48,510 bases of DNA from Peribolospora baueri (Eukaryota > Basidiomycota > Peribolosporomycetes > Peribolosporales > Peribolosporaceae), in assembly GCA_029717555.1 (NCBI GenBank), contig JAMDHS010000124.1, forward strand, positions 1 through 48,510, in the 5' to 3' direction. A model generated the notes under the pieces. The model searched no databases. It had not been told where the DNA came from and was given only the letters and a program-made list of their open reading frames with translations. Of this stretch, positions 1 to 10,370 are shown piece after piece (the stretch's first letter is position 1; every line of letters starts with the position of its first letter). The position numbers and the translations under genes were made by a program.

Positions 1-45
<45 letters not shown>

Positions 46-144
46 GGAAGGAAGGAAGGAAGGGGGGGTAGTAGGATCAGTCGGTTGGTTTGCCTCGAGG
101 TGGAAAGAACGGGATGACCCCGCCCCGGTGGTGACGGTAAAGGG

Positions 145-186
<42 letters not shown>
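1..186. repeat. Homopolymer and simple-repeat tract
   Basis: The window opens with 44 G, followed by four GGAA-type units, and has a run of 42 A at 145-186. Runs of this length are rare in such GC-rich fungal DNA. They interrupt the last coding part of the SDR gene, so an assembly or sequencing artefact at a contig end is more likely than biology. No telomere repeat is visible. Confidence 0.85.
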
Positions 187-189
<3 letters not shown>

Positions 190-1336
190 GAAACACGCGG
201 CGGGCGAAAGAGGGACCGGACCGCCCCTTCGAACACCCACTGAACCGGTTGAAAGACGTCGAGACGTGGCCTGGACTGGCGGCGTTTACTTTAAACTTGG
301 CTGTTGTTGGCGATGGGCGAAATGCCGGACGTTCAATTCAATTCAGAAGGAGAGAAGGGGGGGGAGACGGGGAGGAAGGGTGCGGTGGACGGCGCTCGTC
401 AGGGTGACGGGCTCTTCCATCTTCGTCGGCACTGTGATGGACGTGGGCAGTACTGACGATTGTGCTCAGGAAAAGCCTTGGCCTGCATGACGGTGACCAT
501 ATCTGCATCGTAGAGTCACACCGAGAAAGACAACGCGCGCAGTTGGTCAGCGTCGCCCCCTCCATGGCTCGTCTCGTCCGCTGTAGCCGCGCCGTTGTCG
601 TTATTTGTTGTCCCACTCACTCAACGCTGCCTTGGAGGCGTTATAGATCATGATCCCGGCACGGGCGTTGGGTATTTGAGACTGGAGGGTGAGCGACCCT
701 CTGGCAGAGCTCACGTTGACGATTCGAGGGAGATCCGACTTGGATAGGAGCGGAAGGAAGGCGTCTGTGTCGGTGAGAAGCGGACAATACGATCCAGAGG
801 CAAGGTATTAGATCGAGAACGCAGGGTGTTTGAGACCCAGAGAGCGGGAGAAACGGTTCTTCACTGGAGATTTGAATGACGCCTGACACGTTGGCCAAGA
901 ACACCTCCTGCGCGTCGTCCATGCTAGCCGTCTCCGTCGTAGGCCTCCTTTCCGCAGCCGCAAGCTCCTCGAACCGACGTTTGGGGAGCGCAAGACCGGC
1001 GTTATTGACCAGCACGTCGAGCTTGCCAAAGTCCTTCTCCACCGTGTCCACCGCGGCACGGATGGAGGAGGGGTCGGAGACGTCCAACGCGATCGCGGCG
1101 ACCCTGTTTTCTATCTCCTCGGCGCCCAGGCCGGCGCTCTCCTCTTTCAGCTTGGCGCGGAGGGCCGTGGCTCCTGCTTCGGCGTCGGCCGGGTTGCGGG
1201 CGGAGAGAAGGACAATATAGGAGTGTGGATTAGAGGCCAGCTGGCGTGCGACTTCGAAGCCGATACCCGTCGGGTTCCCCGAGCCCGTGACGAGCGCGAG
1301 GCGACGTCGAGGCGAGAAGGCGGAAGGAGCGGCCAT
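187..1336 (-). CDS. Short-chain dehydrogenase/reductase, 3' end missing
   Basis: This is an NAD(P)-dependent oxidoreductase of the classical SDR family with a Rossmann fold; the substrate is unknown. Visible exons are 865-1336, 621-764, 458-502 and from 300 down to the poly-A run. The cofactor motif is TGSGNPTGIG (residues about 17-26), followed by VLVNNAG, then NVSS and YNASK with the catalytic Ser, Tyr and Lys in exon 2. Exon 3 reads ALNMVTVMQAK. Exon 4 gives KVNAASPGHVSTSFN, the expected segment after the active site. All junctions keep phase (gtgaag, gtgagt and gtcagt donors). The C-terminus should continue about 40 residues further but runs into the 42-A tract, where the frame cannot be trusted. 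The start at 1336 has no competing upstream Met in frame. The product is probably soluble and cytosolic. Confidence 0.85.
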
Positions 1337-1545
1337 GGTGGTGAGGAGACTGTATCTGCAGTGGGACGAAGAGCGAAGTGAGAGTGCAGCTAGGAAGAGT
1401 GAATTCGTCGTGTGGCCAACCGTCCGCCTGCTCGCTCCTGTTTATCTAGTTTTCCTCCAGGTCGTCGCGCCTATCTCGAGCCGTGATGCCGACGCCGGCG
1501 ACGACGACACGTATGTGCCGGCTCGGCTCGATCAGCTCCGCCGGC

Positions 1546-1596
1546 GACTAGCGTCGTCAGCCGACTAGCGTCGTCAGCCGACTAGCGTCGTCAGCC
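1546..1596. repeat. 17-bp tandem repeat, three copies
   Basis: The unit gactagcgtcgtcagcc is repeated three times without a mismatch, and part of a fourth copy follows. It is non-coding and lies 210 bases upstream of the SDR start. Confidence 0.9.
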
Positions 1597-1786
1597 GACC
1601 GCTGGATGGAGCCGTGGCCGGAGCCGAGGAACGCACACACAGCGAACGGGGCCATGCAAGTCGAAGCAGAAGTAGGGCGAGAAACCAATTTGGTCGGTGC
1701 CAATGTCGACGCAGCGTCGAATGGCGGTGACCGCCGGATGCAGTGAGCGGGTAAAGATTGTCGGTGACGTATCTGGCCGTCGTGTC

Positions 1787-1815
1787 CACGTGATTAGCAC
1801 GTGGCTGCTCACGTG
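1787..1815. promoter_or_regulatory. Triple CACGTG (E-box) cluster
   Basis: Three perfect CACGTG palindromes start at 1787, 1798 and 1810, that is 11 and 12 bases apart, close to one helical turn. CACGTG is the core site of fungal bHLH factors (Cbf1/Pho4 type). The cluster lies about 345 bases before the AOX start and 450 before the SDR start, so either gene could use it. The sites are seen directly; the role is inferred. Confidence 0.5.
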
Positions 1816-2158
1816 CTCATGCTCCCATCTGTCCCGAGCGTCGGCGAGAACGGGGCGAGACGTAGGCGAAACAAAGCCACCACGTCCGCACTGACGTCCA
1901 GATAAAGGCGCACGATGAACGAGCGATATCGTTGGTCTCAATGCGTCTCGCTCACGTCGGAGAGCGCCGGAGGCACGCTCGCCTCGTATCGGGTCCTGGC
2001 GTGGCAGTGGCAGGACGGCCACGCCAACTGGTTTTTATTTAAATGGCAACGTCACCGCCCGCGACGACGACGCTCACCGCGCCGGCAGAGATACCTAGTA
2101 TAACACACGACTTCCGTCGTGTTCTCTGATTACCCTTGCCCTCGTCTCATCCTTCTCC

Positions 2159-4439
2159 ATGCTAGCTCACCACATACCGCCCCTGTCCTCGCCATGGGGC
2201 GGGGCAAGCACACACGCCCTCGCCGTCCGTCTTGGCCCCCTCGCCGGGTCGTCCATGCACTTGTCCGCGCGGGCCATGTCCAGCATGTCTTACTCGGTGG
2301 GCAGGCGACCCATCTCGACCCGCCGCCGACAGCACCTCCCCGTTTTCGCTTCCACCCCCATTCGCGCCGCACCGCTCGTCGGAGGGCACCCTTGGGGCGC
2401 GCCGGCGAATCGTCTGCTCTCCGCTGCCATCTCTGCCGCGCGCCCGTTCTCTACCACCCCGGTCCCGTCCGTCCCAGGCGCGATGAACAAGGAGATCAGC
2501 GATACCAGCGTCGAAGGCGCGGTTCACAGGAACGTAAAGCACGAGACGGAGGGCGGAGAGAAGGAAGAGGACAACAAGGTGAAGCAAGTGGAAGGCGATT
2601 GGGTACTTTCTCACCCCGTGAGTGGCACATTCCATCCTTCGGTCCTGGCCTGATGTTGGCCGACGACCGAGCAGAGCGGGGGAGTTTTTCACAATAAGGC
2701 TACTTACAGCACTACTTATGTGGTTTTGGTTTCTGTCCTTTTTTCCCGCTTTGCCCGCTTTCTTTCCTATGCAAAAGGTCTACACCCCCGCCGAGCTCCA
2801 GTCCGTCAAAGTAGCCCATATAGAGGCGAAGACGCTGAGCGACAAAGTAGCGATCTTGTTTGTGCACATACTACGGTGCGTTTCTTCCCGGTGGCTTGCA
2901 AGGTATCCGTCCATCACCCTGTGCTGAACCCGTCTCCATTTCTGGCTCGTGGTGGCTCACCACAGCATTGGCTTCGACGTCGCCACCCGTTACAAGCACA
3001 ACGACAACCTCCCTCCCTTGATCAAGAAAGATGGCGCAATTTACAAGGCTCTCGAAGAAGGCAAATCTCCTGGCTCTGCCGCCGCCGCTGCCGCTACTAA
3101 GCAAGCGACGGCAGGCGGGGATGCAACGCAAAAGCCCATGACACTCGAGGAAATGCGCAAGGAAGGACTCGTCATGGATGAGTGGCAGTGGCTTCGGAGG
3201 TGTATCTTCCTGGAGAGCATCGCTGGAGTACCTGGTGCGTTTCGTTCCTTCCGTCTGTTCATCTCTCGCACGTCGCTTTCCCCGCGCGGTGAGCGATCGC
3301 TTAATTCTCGGCCATATCCCGTTCTCTTCCTCAAATCAAACAGGCATGGTGGCCGCCATGCTCCGCCACCTCCGCTCCATGCGTCTCATGCGTCGCGACG
3401 GAGGCTGGATTCATACCCTCTTGGAGGAGAGCGAGAACGAACGTATGCACCTGCTTACCTTCCTCCAACTCAGACATCCCGGCTGGTTCTTCCGCGCCAT
3501 GGTGATAGGCGCGCAAGGGTAGGTTTCTTTTCCGGCTGATTGGAACAGCGGTGGGGCCAGCGCATGTTATCAGTGAGATGTGGCTTGAGAAAGCTCAACC
3601 TTCATCCCCCGCCGTCCTTCTTTAACCCACCCGGCATACAGAGTCTTTTTCAATGTATTCTTCCTCTGCTACCTCATCAGCCCCAGGACTTGCCACCGCT
3701 TCGTAGGTGTTTTGGAGGAAGAGGCGGTTGTGACGTACACGAGGTTGATTGAAGAAATGGAGGAGGGCAGGTTACCTGAGTGGTGAGTCGGCACGCAGGT
3801 TCGCAGTACGAGGGAGGACGAGTTCGGCGACATGTGTGCTGACAACCCACCTCTATCTCGCCAATTGGACAGGGTCGGCCATCCCGCACCGGACATCGCC
3901 AAACGCTACTGGTATGTCTGGACTTCTATAGTTCTATTCTTTTCCGCGTGTGCAGTCCTCGTCGCTTCCTTCACCAAGCGCCGGCACTCAAAATATGCTT
4001 TTGTCTCTGCCATTTCTCCGCTCAAACCGATGTTTGACGCGCGCAGGCGCCTCAACACTGACGCGACTCTCTTGGACACCATCTACGCCATCCGCGCTGA
4101 CGAGGCCACGCACCGCTTCGTGAACCACAGCTTGGCCTCTCTGGATCAGAAGTCGTGAGTGCCCGTCTGGGTCACTTCCGATTCGGCTCACCTCCAAACC
4201 TATTCGGCACGCCCACCTTCGCTCATGTCCCCGCTTCTCTCCATTCCATCTTCCTACCATCCCACCCGATCTATTTTCCCATTTTTCGTCTCCAAAGCGA
4301 CTTCAACCCCTTCGCGATCCGCGACCCGCCGGCAGAGATGCGCGGCGAAAAGTGGGGTCTGACCAAAGAGGAGGCGGCGCAGTGGTCAGAGGAGGCTGCG
4401 GCGATTGCGGAAAAGGGGGCGTCGAGGGACAAGGATTGA
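2159..4439 (+). CDS. AOX1: Alternative oxidase, mitochondrial
   Basis: This di-iron ubiquinol oxidase of the mitochondrial inner membrane passes electrons from ubiquinol to oxygen, bypassing complexes III and IV. There are eight exons: 2159-2617, 2778-2875, 2966-3234, 3344-3518, 3642-3782, 3873-3911, 4047-4154 and 4298-4439, giving 476 residues in one phase-consistent frame. The four iron-ligand motifs are all present: [24 protein letters not shown] and [12 protein letters not shown]. The membrane-associated helical segments around GVFFNVFF are also there. The N-terminal 100 residues are Arg/Ser/Ala-rich and poor in acid (a mitochondrial presequence), with RPFSTTP as a likely processing region. 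The start at 2159 is the first Met; a second Met about 40 residues later (MSSMSYS) could also serve. A short Ala/Gln-rich insert (about residues 210-230) precedes the core. Fungal AOX genes are typically induced when the cytochrome chain is blocked. Confidence 0.97.
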
Positions 4440-5248
4440 GCGAAGGACGGGGAGGCAAGGGCTTCGCTATGGACGGACTCGACTGGATGGAGAAGTCGGT
4501 CGAGCGATCCGGGAGTTGGGCTGTCTCCTCTTTCATTCGCCTCATTTCAAGAACGGGGGCATTACCTCTTTTCTCCTCCCCTCTCTCCGGTTCTCTATTA
4601 ACGCGCGCTTCACTAAAACCTTAACCTGTCGTCCCTAGGTGCGCCTCGCCGTGCGGACCATAGGTGGGTGGAAGCGTTGTACTCATACCGCAAGCGCCTT
4701 TGCCCTAGGCCATTCTGTTCCTGTTCTGTTATGTTCCTCTCGTTCTCTCTTCATCGGTCCATCCCTCGGGTGGAGGAAGGATCCCCGTGTATTCTGGATA
4801 TCGTGGAGGTTTTACTAGCTGGCTTCGGAAAATCAATCCCACCTCTCAATTCATCAATGAATGGACGATGATGCCTCGTCTCCTCATGCTTGGCTAGATT
4901 CGTCAGGTCTTGCGTCCCTCCAGACTGAGGTCCTTGACGAAGGCCGCAAAGCCACAAAGTCCCGTGTGCTAGTGATGCTACACACACGTTACTTCAGAGG
5001 CCATCGCCTCATCGGACATTCTATACAGACGATCCATGGATCTCGTATGACACAAGGCGCTCTCTTAGACAGGCTGAGGCACGTGGTGCCTCTTATCATC
5101 TCTTGCGGGGCGTGATCCTGTCATGCGGCAAGAACGGGTGATCAGCCCTTATCAGCTGCAAACACTGCGGTAATAGTCGGGTTAACGGAGTGCTTGCTCA
5201 GCTCGTGTCTAAACACCGTTCCTTGCACGCCTCATCCCCCTGCAAGCC
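4440..5248. other. Intergenic region
   Basis: About 800 bases lie between two plus-strand genes. They carry the AOX 3' UTR and the promoter of the 2OG oxygenase. The open frames here (for example 4861-5115) show no family motif and no splice continuation. Nothing else was recognised. Confidence 0.5.
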
Positions 5249-6948
5249 ATGAGTCCCTCATCGCCGTCGCTCCCCATCATTGACCCTACCCCCTACTTCC
5301 TTCCCCTATCGGAGGCGAATGTCCCCGAGGCCCGGAAGAAGGCAGCCAAGGAGATCTACGATGCCACACGCCAGTTCGGCTTCTTCTACCTGCGCGTCCC
5401 TACCGAAGGGTGGCATAAGCGCGAAGGAAAAGGAAAAGGTGGTAGGGTGGATGCCGAGGAGGCGAAGCGAGTGTTGCAACTTGCTAGAGAATTCTTCGCG
5501 CGCCCCAATGAGGAGAAGGAGAGGTGAGTCGTGTGGCTTTCCCGGACGTTCGCAGTGGACTTCGATTGATGATCGCTTGGACGGATGCTTCACCAGACTC
5601 GCAATCAAGAACTCGGACATGGCTCGGGGTGGGTGGAGGCTTGTCGTCCGTATTCTCAAGCTTGCTTTGGATACTTCTCTCATCTGGCACATTTTCTTGT
5701 CGTTCTCTGGCCCGCCCCATCGCAGGATACCAGCGCCTGGGCGAGAACGTCACAGCCTACAAGGCCGACTACCATGAAGGCCTGGACATGTACCGCCCGG
5801 TGACCTCTCCGCCGCCTAACCCCTCCCACTCCTCATTTGAGGGCCGCTACCCTCCGCTGCAGGGTCCGAACCAGTGGCCGGACGTCGAGGGCTTTCGAGA
5901 GACTTATGAAAGTTGGATGGAGAGTATGAAGGAGCTGGGTATGGTCGTCATGCTCATGATGGGTGATGGACTGGGCATGGAGGAGGAGGAAAAGAAGCAG
6001 TTGTTGGGCAAGGTGAACGATTCCTTTTGGGTGTGTAGACCTGTCCTATCGCTGGTCGGCTTCTTCTCTTCTTGAAAGACTCACGTTCCGGCGTGCCTGA
6101 TGGTCCTTTCTGTTCCCATTTCTAGGTCATGCGTGCGATAGGCTATCCGCCTTTGCCACCAGGCCACAATGGCTATTCATGTGAACCATCTCTTGACTTG
6201 CAGTCGGCCCTTATCAGTTCTGCTCTTAATCTTTCTTATTTGTCCGTGGACCTCTGCGTCCCTTGCAGGTGGTGCCCACCGCGACTATGGCTGTCTGACC
6301 TTTCTCCTAGCCGACAGCACAAAGGGCGCACTCCAAGTCCTCATGCGAGATCCGAACGCCAAGCTGGACGATGCAGAGACGGACGTGGCGGGGGTGAACG
6401 GGGAGGATGAGAAGGGGCAATGGATCGGCGCCGACCCCATTGACGGATGTGTGGTCGTCAACATCGGCGATATGAGCCCCTATTTCCCATCTTCGTCGGG
6501 CTTCTGGGCATGCCAACCTCGATCTGGCGTTCGTCTCATTATCGTTTACTTTCGTATTTGCAAAACAGATGTGGGACCTCTGGACGGCTTCCCACTTCCC
6601 TTCCACCCTCCATCGCGTCATCCACAGAGGCACGAACTACCGCGTCTCCATTCCCTTCTTCTTTGAGCCCAACTATGACACGTTCGTCGAGCCCCTGCCC
6701 TCTGCCTTGCGCATCCTCGAGAGGGAGCGCAGCAAGGACTGGCTGCAAAGGGAGATGGAAAGCGGGAAATGGAAGGGCATCCGCTACGGTGACTGGCTCA
6801 TGGGAAAGGTAAGCATATTCGCTCTCGACGACGCACGCCTCGCTTCCCCACCCCACCGGCTTGCTTGACATGCCTCCTACTCTTAACCTGTTTTTGCCTC
6901 GCCTCCCCACGGCTCCAGGTCACCAACAACTTTGCAGTAGAGGACTAA
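5249..6948 (+). CDS. 2-oxoglutarate/Fe(II) oxygenase, isopenicillin-N-synthase-like
   Basis: This is a soluble non-haem iron dioxygenase of the IPNS/flavonol synthase type; the substrate is unknown. Exons: 5249-5523, 5597-5628 (32 nt), 5726-6030, 6126-6180, 6269-6471, 6569-6808 and 6919-6948. This gives 379 residues. The N-terminal domain has the typical IIDPTPYFLPL start and FGFFYLRV. RGYQRLGENVTAYKADYHE is formed across the second intron. The iron site is GAHRDYGCLTFL (His, Asp) plus LHRVIH (distal His), with RVSIPFFFEP giving the 2OG-binding Arg and Ser. The intron after exon 5 is odd: family conservation (NIGDMWDLW) places the junction at 6471/6472, but the intron begins ATGAGC instead of GTGAGC. 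The alternative GT at 6529 would add 19 unconserved residues (398 in total). The other junctions are canonical. The gene follows AOX on the same strand, but nothing ties their functions together. Confidence 0.93.
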
Positions 6949-7514
6949 TTCTGCACATTTGCTAGAGAAGGAGACTCTGTGACAAGATTTAAAGAGAACG
7001 CGTGCAGGTTGCTGCAACGAACAAGTTACCAAGGAACCAGGGCGAACACGATCGCACCTCTGCTACGCGGCAACCAGCTTATTCCTGCACCCTTCCTCTT
7101 TCTTCCCCTCTGCACTTTCTCTCCACGCAATAAGGCTTCCGCCTCCGCCCAACGTCCGCCTTCGAACACAGACTGTACGGTCGTATCGCCGGTGATGTTG
7201 GATCCTCTTCCAGAAACACGAGATTGCAGACTCAGCGTATCTAACCTTCGCTTCAGAAATCTACCGCAGGCGTGAGGCGAAAGGACGCGATGCTAAGTGA
7301 TCTAGTAGGTGGACGAAGTGCGGGGAAAACCAATGGGCAAAGAGGGAGGAAAGAAGACGAACGAGGGGCCAATGAACAAAAATGGGCGTGCGAATGAATG
7401 TAAGAATGCTGGTATATGATCCATGACGTTAACTTCTCGACACAAAAAAAAAAAAAATGGGACGGAGAGTGATCGAAAAGCCACCACGGCTCGCGCTTCG
7501 GACGGCGGGTTGGC
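6949..7514. other. Convergent intergenic region
   Basis: About 570 bases between the 3' ends of the 2OG oxygenase and the PAQR gene. A 14-A run lies at about 7444-7457. No gene was seen. Confidence 0.5.
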
Positions 7515-10370
7515 TCATGCCCAGCCTACGGCGATGCCTTGACAAGCTTCCCACCACCGCCCGACAGCCATCAAGAATGAGGAGCCGAGGAAATGGGCGA
7601 AAGGCAGAGCGAAAGCACCATCGCCGCTGTCCGAAAGCCCATCCGAAACGACAGGGACGGCAGCACAGCTGAACGCGTCCCTCTCGTTGTGAAAGACCTT
7701 GGTAGCGCGGTAATGAGCGAGAATGGCGAGCACGATGGCGACGTGCCAGAACTGGTGCGAATGGCCCCAGAAGTCGAACCTGCCCGGCGAGACGGACTCA
7801 GGAAACTGGAAAGCGTACAGGATCAGGCCTGAGATGTAGCAGAGAAGCGAGGGAATGATGGGCCCTGTTGCAGCGGTGAAGAGGAATAAATGGAAACGGT
7901 AAGATGATCAGTGCCTCATCAAAACCCGGCCTCGCTCACCGCGCGTGAGGTGGGACATCTTGTACTCACTGAAAAAGTTGAGCGTCTCCTGCTCCCCATG
8001 CTTATACGACATGTGAGCGAGCGGGGCGAGAGCGGTGGCGCACATGCCCAGGAAGACACAAATCCGGCGAAATTTGTTTACTGTAGGAGGCGAACGATCA
8101 GCCCGCGTCGGATGGGACATGCCAGAATGATCGTCAATCCAGAGCTTCCCTGCAAGACAGCTGCGTGTTTTGTCCGAGGCAAGCTGAGAACAAAAACTCA
8201 CCACGCTTGTTCCACCAAGCCTGCAACGGCAGCACCGAGCCCACGATACCAGTCAAGAGTGTGGTGATGCCGTAGATGATGGCCAGGTTGGGTTGACAGT
8301 AGAAGCTTCAAAAAATCGGTGAAAGGAGCAAAGTCAGTGCTATCCGAAACGCGCTCATCATCTCGAGCCACCTGGTCTAAGTAGGTAAGTAGGATATTCA
8401 CCCATTATAGATGACTGTCCAAATGGAAGCCGCGACGAGCCAGGAAATACCGCAAAAGTCCATCGTCGCGCAGCTGATCCAGGAGGGGGACCACCGAATT
8501 GGTCAACAGCGTCAGTCCGAGCTCCAGTTTATACTCCCGCTCCGTCGTTGCTCGTGTACCCTGGACGGCTCACCTTTCCATCCACCTCCTCTCCGCACAC
8601 CCAGACATGACATGCCACCCAACGCTCATCGCTAAACATGCGATGCCAGCGACGAGATAGATGGAATTGGTGAGCCGGTCGAAACCGGTGTAGAGCGCAC
8701 CGAGCTGTGCGTCGTCTGCCAGGAACTGGTAGAGGAGGAGGGGAATGATGATGAAGATGCCCATAAGGTGGGTGTGAATATTGCCCGTCTCGTTGTGTAG
8801 GGTGAAGGTGGAGAGGACGAGGGTGCGCCAGGAGGTCACGGGAATGAACCTGGATGGCGGATAATCGAGCAAGGTGAAACGGATTCGTTGAAAGCCGAAA
8901 AGGTACAGAGAGCGTTTCAGTAGATGTTCCAATGTCGGACAGGAGACGAGAAGGAGGACAGAGAACGGCCGGCGATGCTTCTTTACGAATGCTCACCGAT
9001 ACCCGTGCCTGATGCACTCGTTATTCTTCCAAGCATTCGGCAAATCATCGTACCCGATAAGCTTCCTTCCGCCTTCGGCGACATGCAAAGCAGCCTTGAC
9101 GAGTGTCTCTTCTGCCTCCAACAGCGCGTGCTCCGCCTTATCCATCATTCGCTCCGCGACCTCCTCTGCAGAATGAATGACGGAGTTGGCCCGCCGACGC
9201 GTCGCCGCAGAGAAGGAGGAGAGCTTTTCCTCTAGACTCTTTCGACTCTCGCTGGTTGGCTTCCAAGATCGGGCCAATGCGTGAGGCTGAAAGGCGACCG
9301 GGTCGGCTGAGGGATCGAAGGGAAGAGAGAGGGACAAGCGAGACATAGCGTCCTTGAGGGCGTCCAACCTCGTCTGCATCTCTTCGAAGAGCGCACCCGC
9401 CCCCGTCGGAGAGGGGAAGTGCTTGGTCAAGGGCTGCAAGATGGAAGCAAACACTTTCGACAGATCTGGCAGCGCGGGAGCGAATCGAAGGGCAGCTAGA
9501 CCGGGAAGGCTTGGCAGGTCGGGGTCCATCTCATGGTCCGCAGCGATGGCAGAGGCAGAGGTCGCGCCGCTTTCCGAAGTGTCGTGAGAGATGGTTGGGC
9601 CGAGGCATTTGGGCCGAGGCAGGGTTATGCTGAACTGGTTCGAAAGACGTTCCCAGTCCGCGGCAAGAGAAGCGGGCCGAGCGACGAAAGCCTCCTTAGG
9701 AGAAGGGAAGGGGAGCGCTGTCGAGGAGGAAGGGAGGAGCAACGAAAGCTGGCGAAGGTCCTCCTTCAGCGCTTCCAGATGGGAGTAGACGGGTGCAAGC
9801 AGAGAAGCTGTGCGCGCGCTGGACGTGAGCTCGTCTTCGTCCACACCTTCGATACGAGAAAAGAAAGGAGAGAGCTTCTGGAGGCGGTGCTCGAGCTCGG
9901 AGAGGTAGGACGATAAATGTGCCCGTAGCGAGGTGATGGCGTAGGGAAGGGTCTGAGGAAGATCCAGCTGAAAAGAAATGAAAGGGCAGGAAGGCCAAGG
10001 TGAGCGACTCAGTTTGCGGACGTCGGCATGATCATCAAAAGCGACAGCGACAAAAACAGCATCAAGAACTCACGTATTCTATCGCAGAACGGCTCATCCG
10101 GCTACGGCTGCCGCCTTCTACGATGCCTATCATCATTCCCTCCCACGCCTTCCCAGCCCTCACGATCCCCACCATTGGCCACTCCCATTCGTTACCGAGG
10201 AAGTTGCATCGCTCCGACGCAGATGCAGTATCGGCAGAGGTGGTGGCGAGCGCTTTTCGTAGGCGGGGGGTTCGCAAAGAGGTAGAATGAGAGTAGGCGC
10301 GGCGGTGAAAGGTGCGACGGGATTGAGTCGTAGCAGAGGTGCGGACGGCATCGGTCGGCTGGGCGGACAT
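7515..10370 (-). CDS. PAQR/hemolysin-III family membrane protein, Izh3-like
   Basis: This is a seven-helix membrane protein of the adiponectin/progestin-receptor (PAQR) family. Yeast IZH members are linked to zinc and sterol homeostasis, and the fold is related to ceramidases. Exons: 10074-10370, 8997-9967, 8574-8849, 8402-8473, 8202-8305, 7970-8080 and 7515-7864, giving 726 residues with all phases matching. The membrane half begins with LIGYDDLPNAWKNNECIRHG. It then shows TLHNETGNIHTH, GWHVMSG, MDFCGISWLVAASIW and GHSHQFWHVAIV, which supply the conserved Asn/Asp/Ser/His metal-site residues. The first 400 residues are soluble and helix-rich with leucine heptads (residues about 100-400) and carry no known enzyme motif. 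Such a long N-terminal part is typical of Izh3 rather than the short Izh1/2/4. A Ser/Pro-rich linker lies between the last two helices. Membrane topology and function are inferred from the family. Confidence 0.93.

Larger units (their letters stand above)
1337..2158. other. Divergent intergenic region, SDR/AOX promoters
   Basis: About 820 bases lie between the divergent SDR and alternative oxidase starts. The region holds a 17-base tandem repeat (1546-1596) and a cluster of three CACGTG boxes (1787-1815), listed separately. A T/A-rich patch (2032-2044) lies about 120 bases before the AOX start. No convincing gene was seen; open frames here lack splice-supported extension or family motifs. Confidence 0.6.

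Noticed and set aside
2159-6948. AOX and 2OG oxygenase as a biosynthetic cluster
   Set aside because: Two oxygenases in a row are suggestive, but no backbone synthase, transporter or regulator lies nearby and the surrounding genes are housekeeping.
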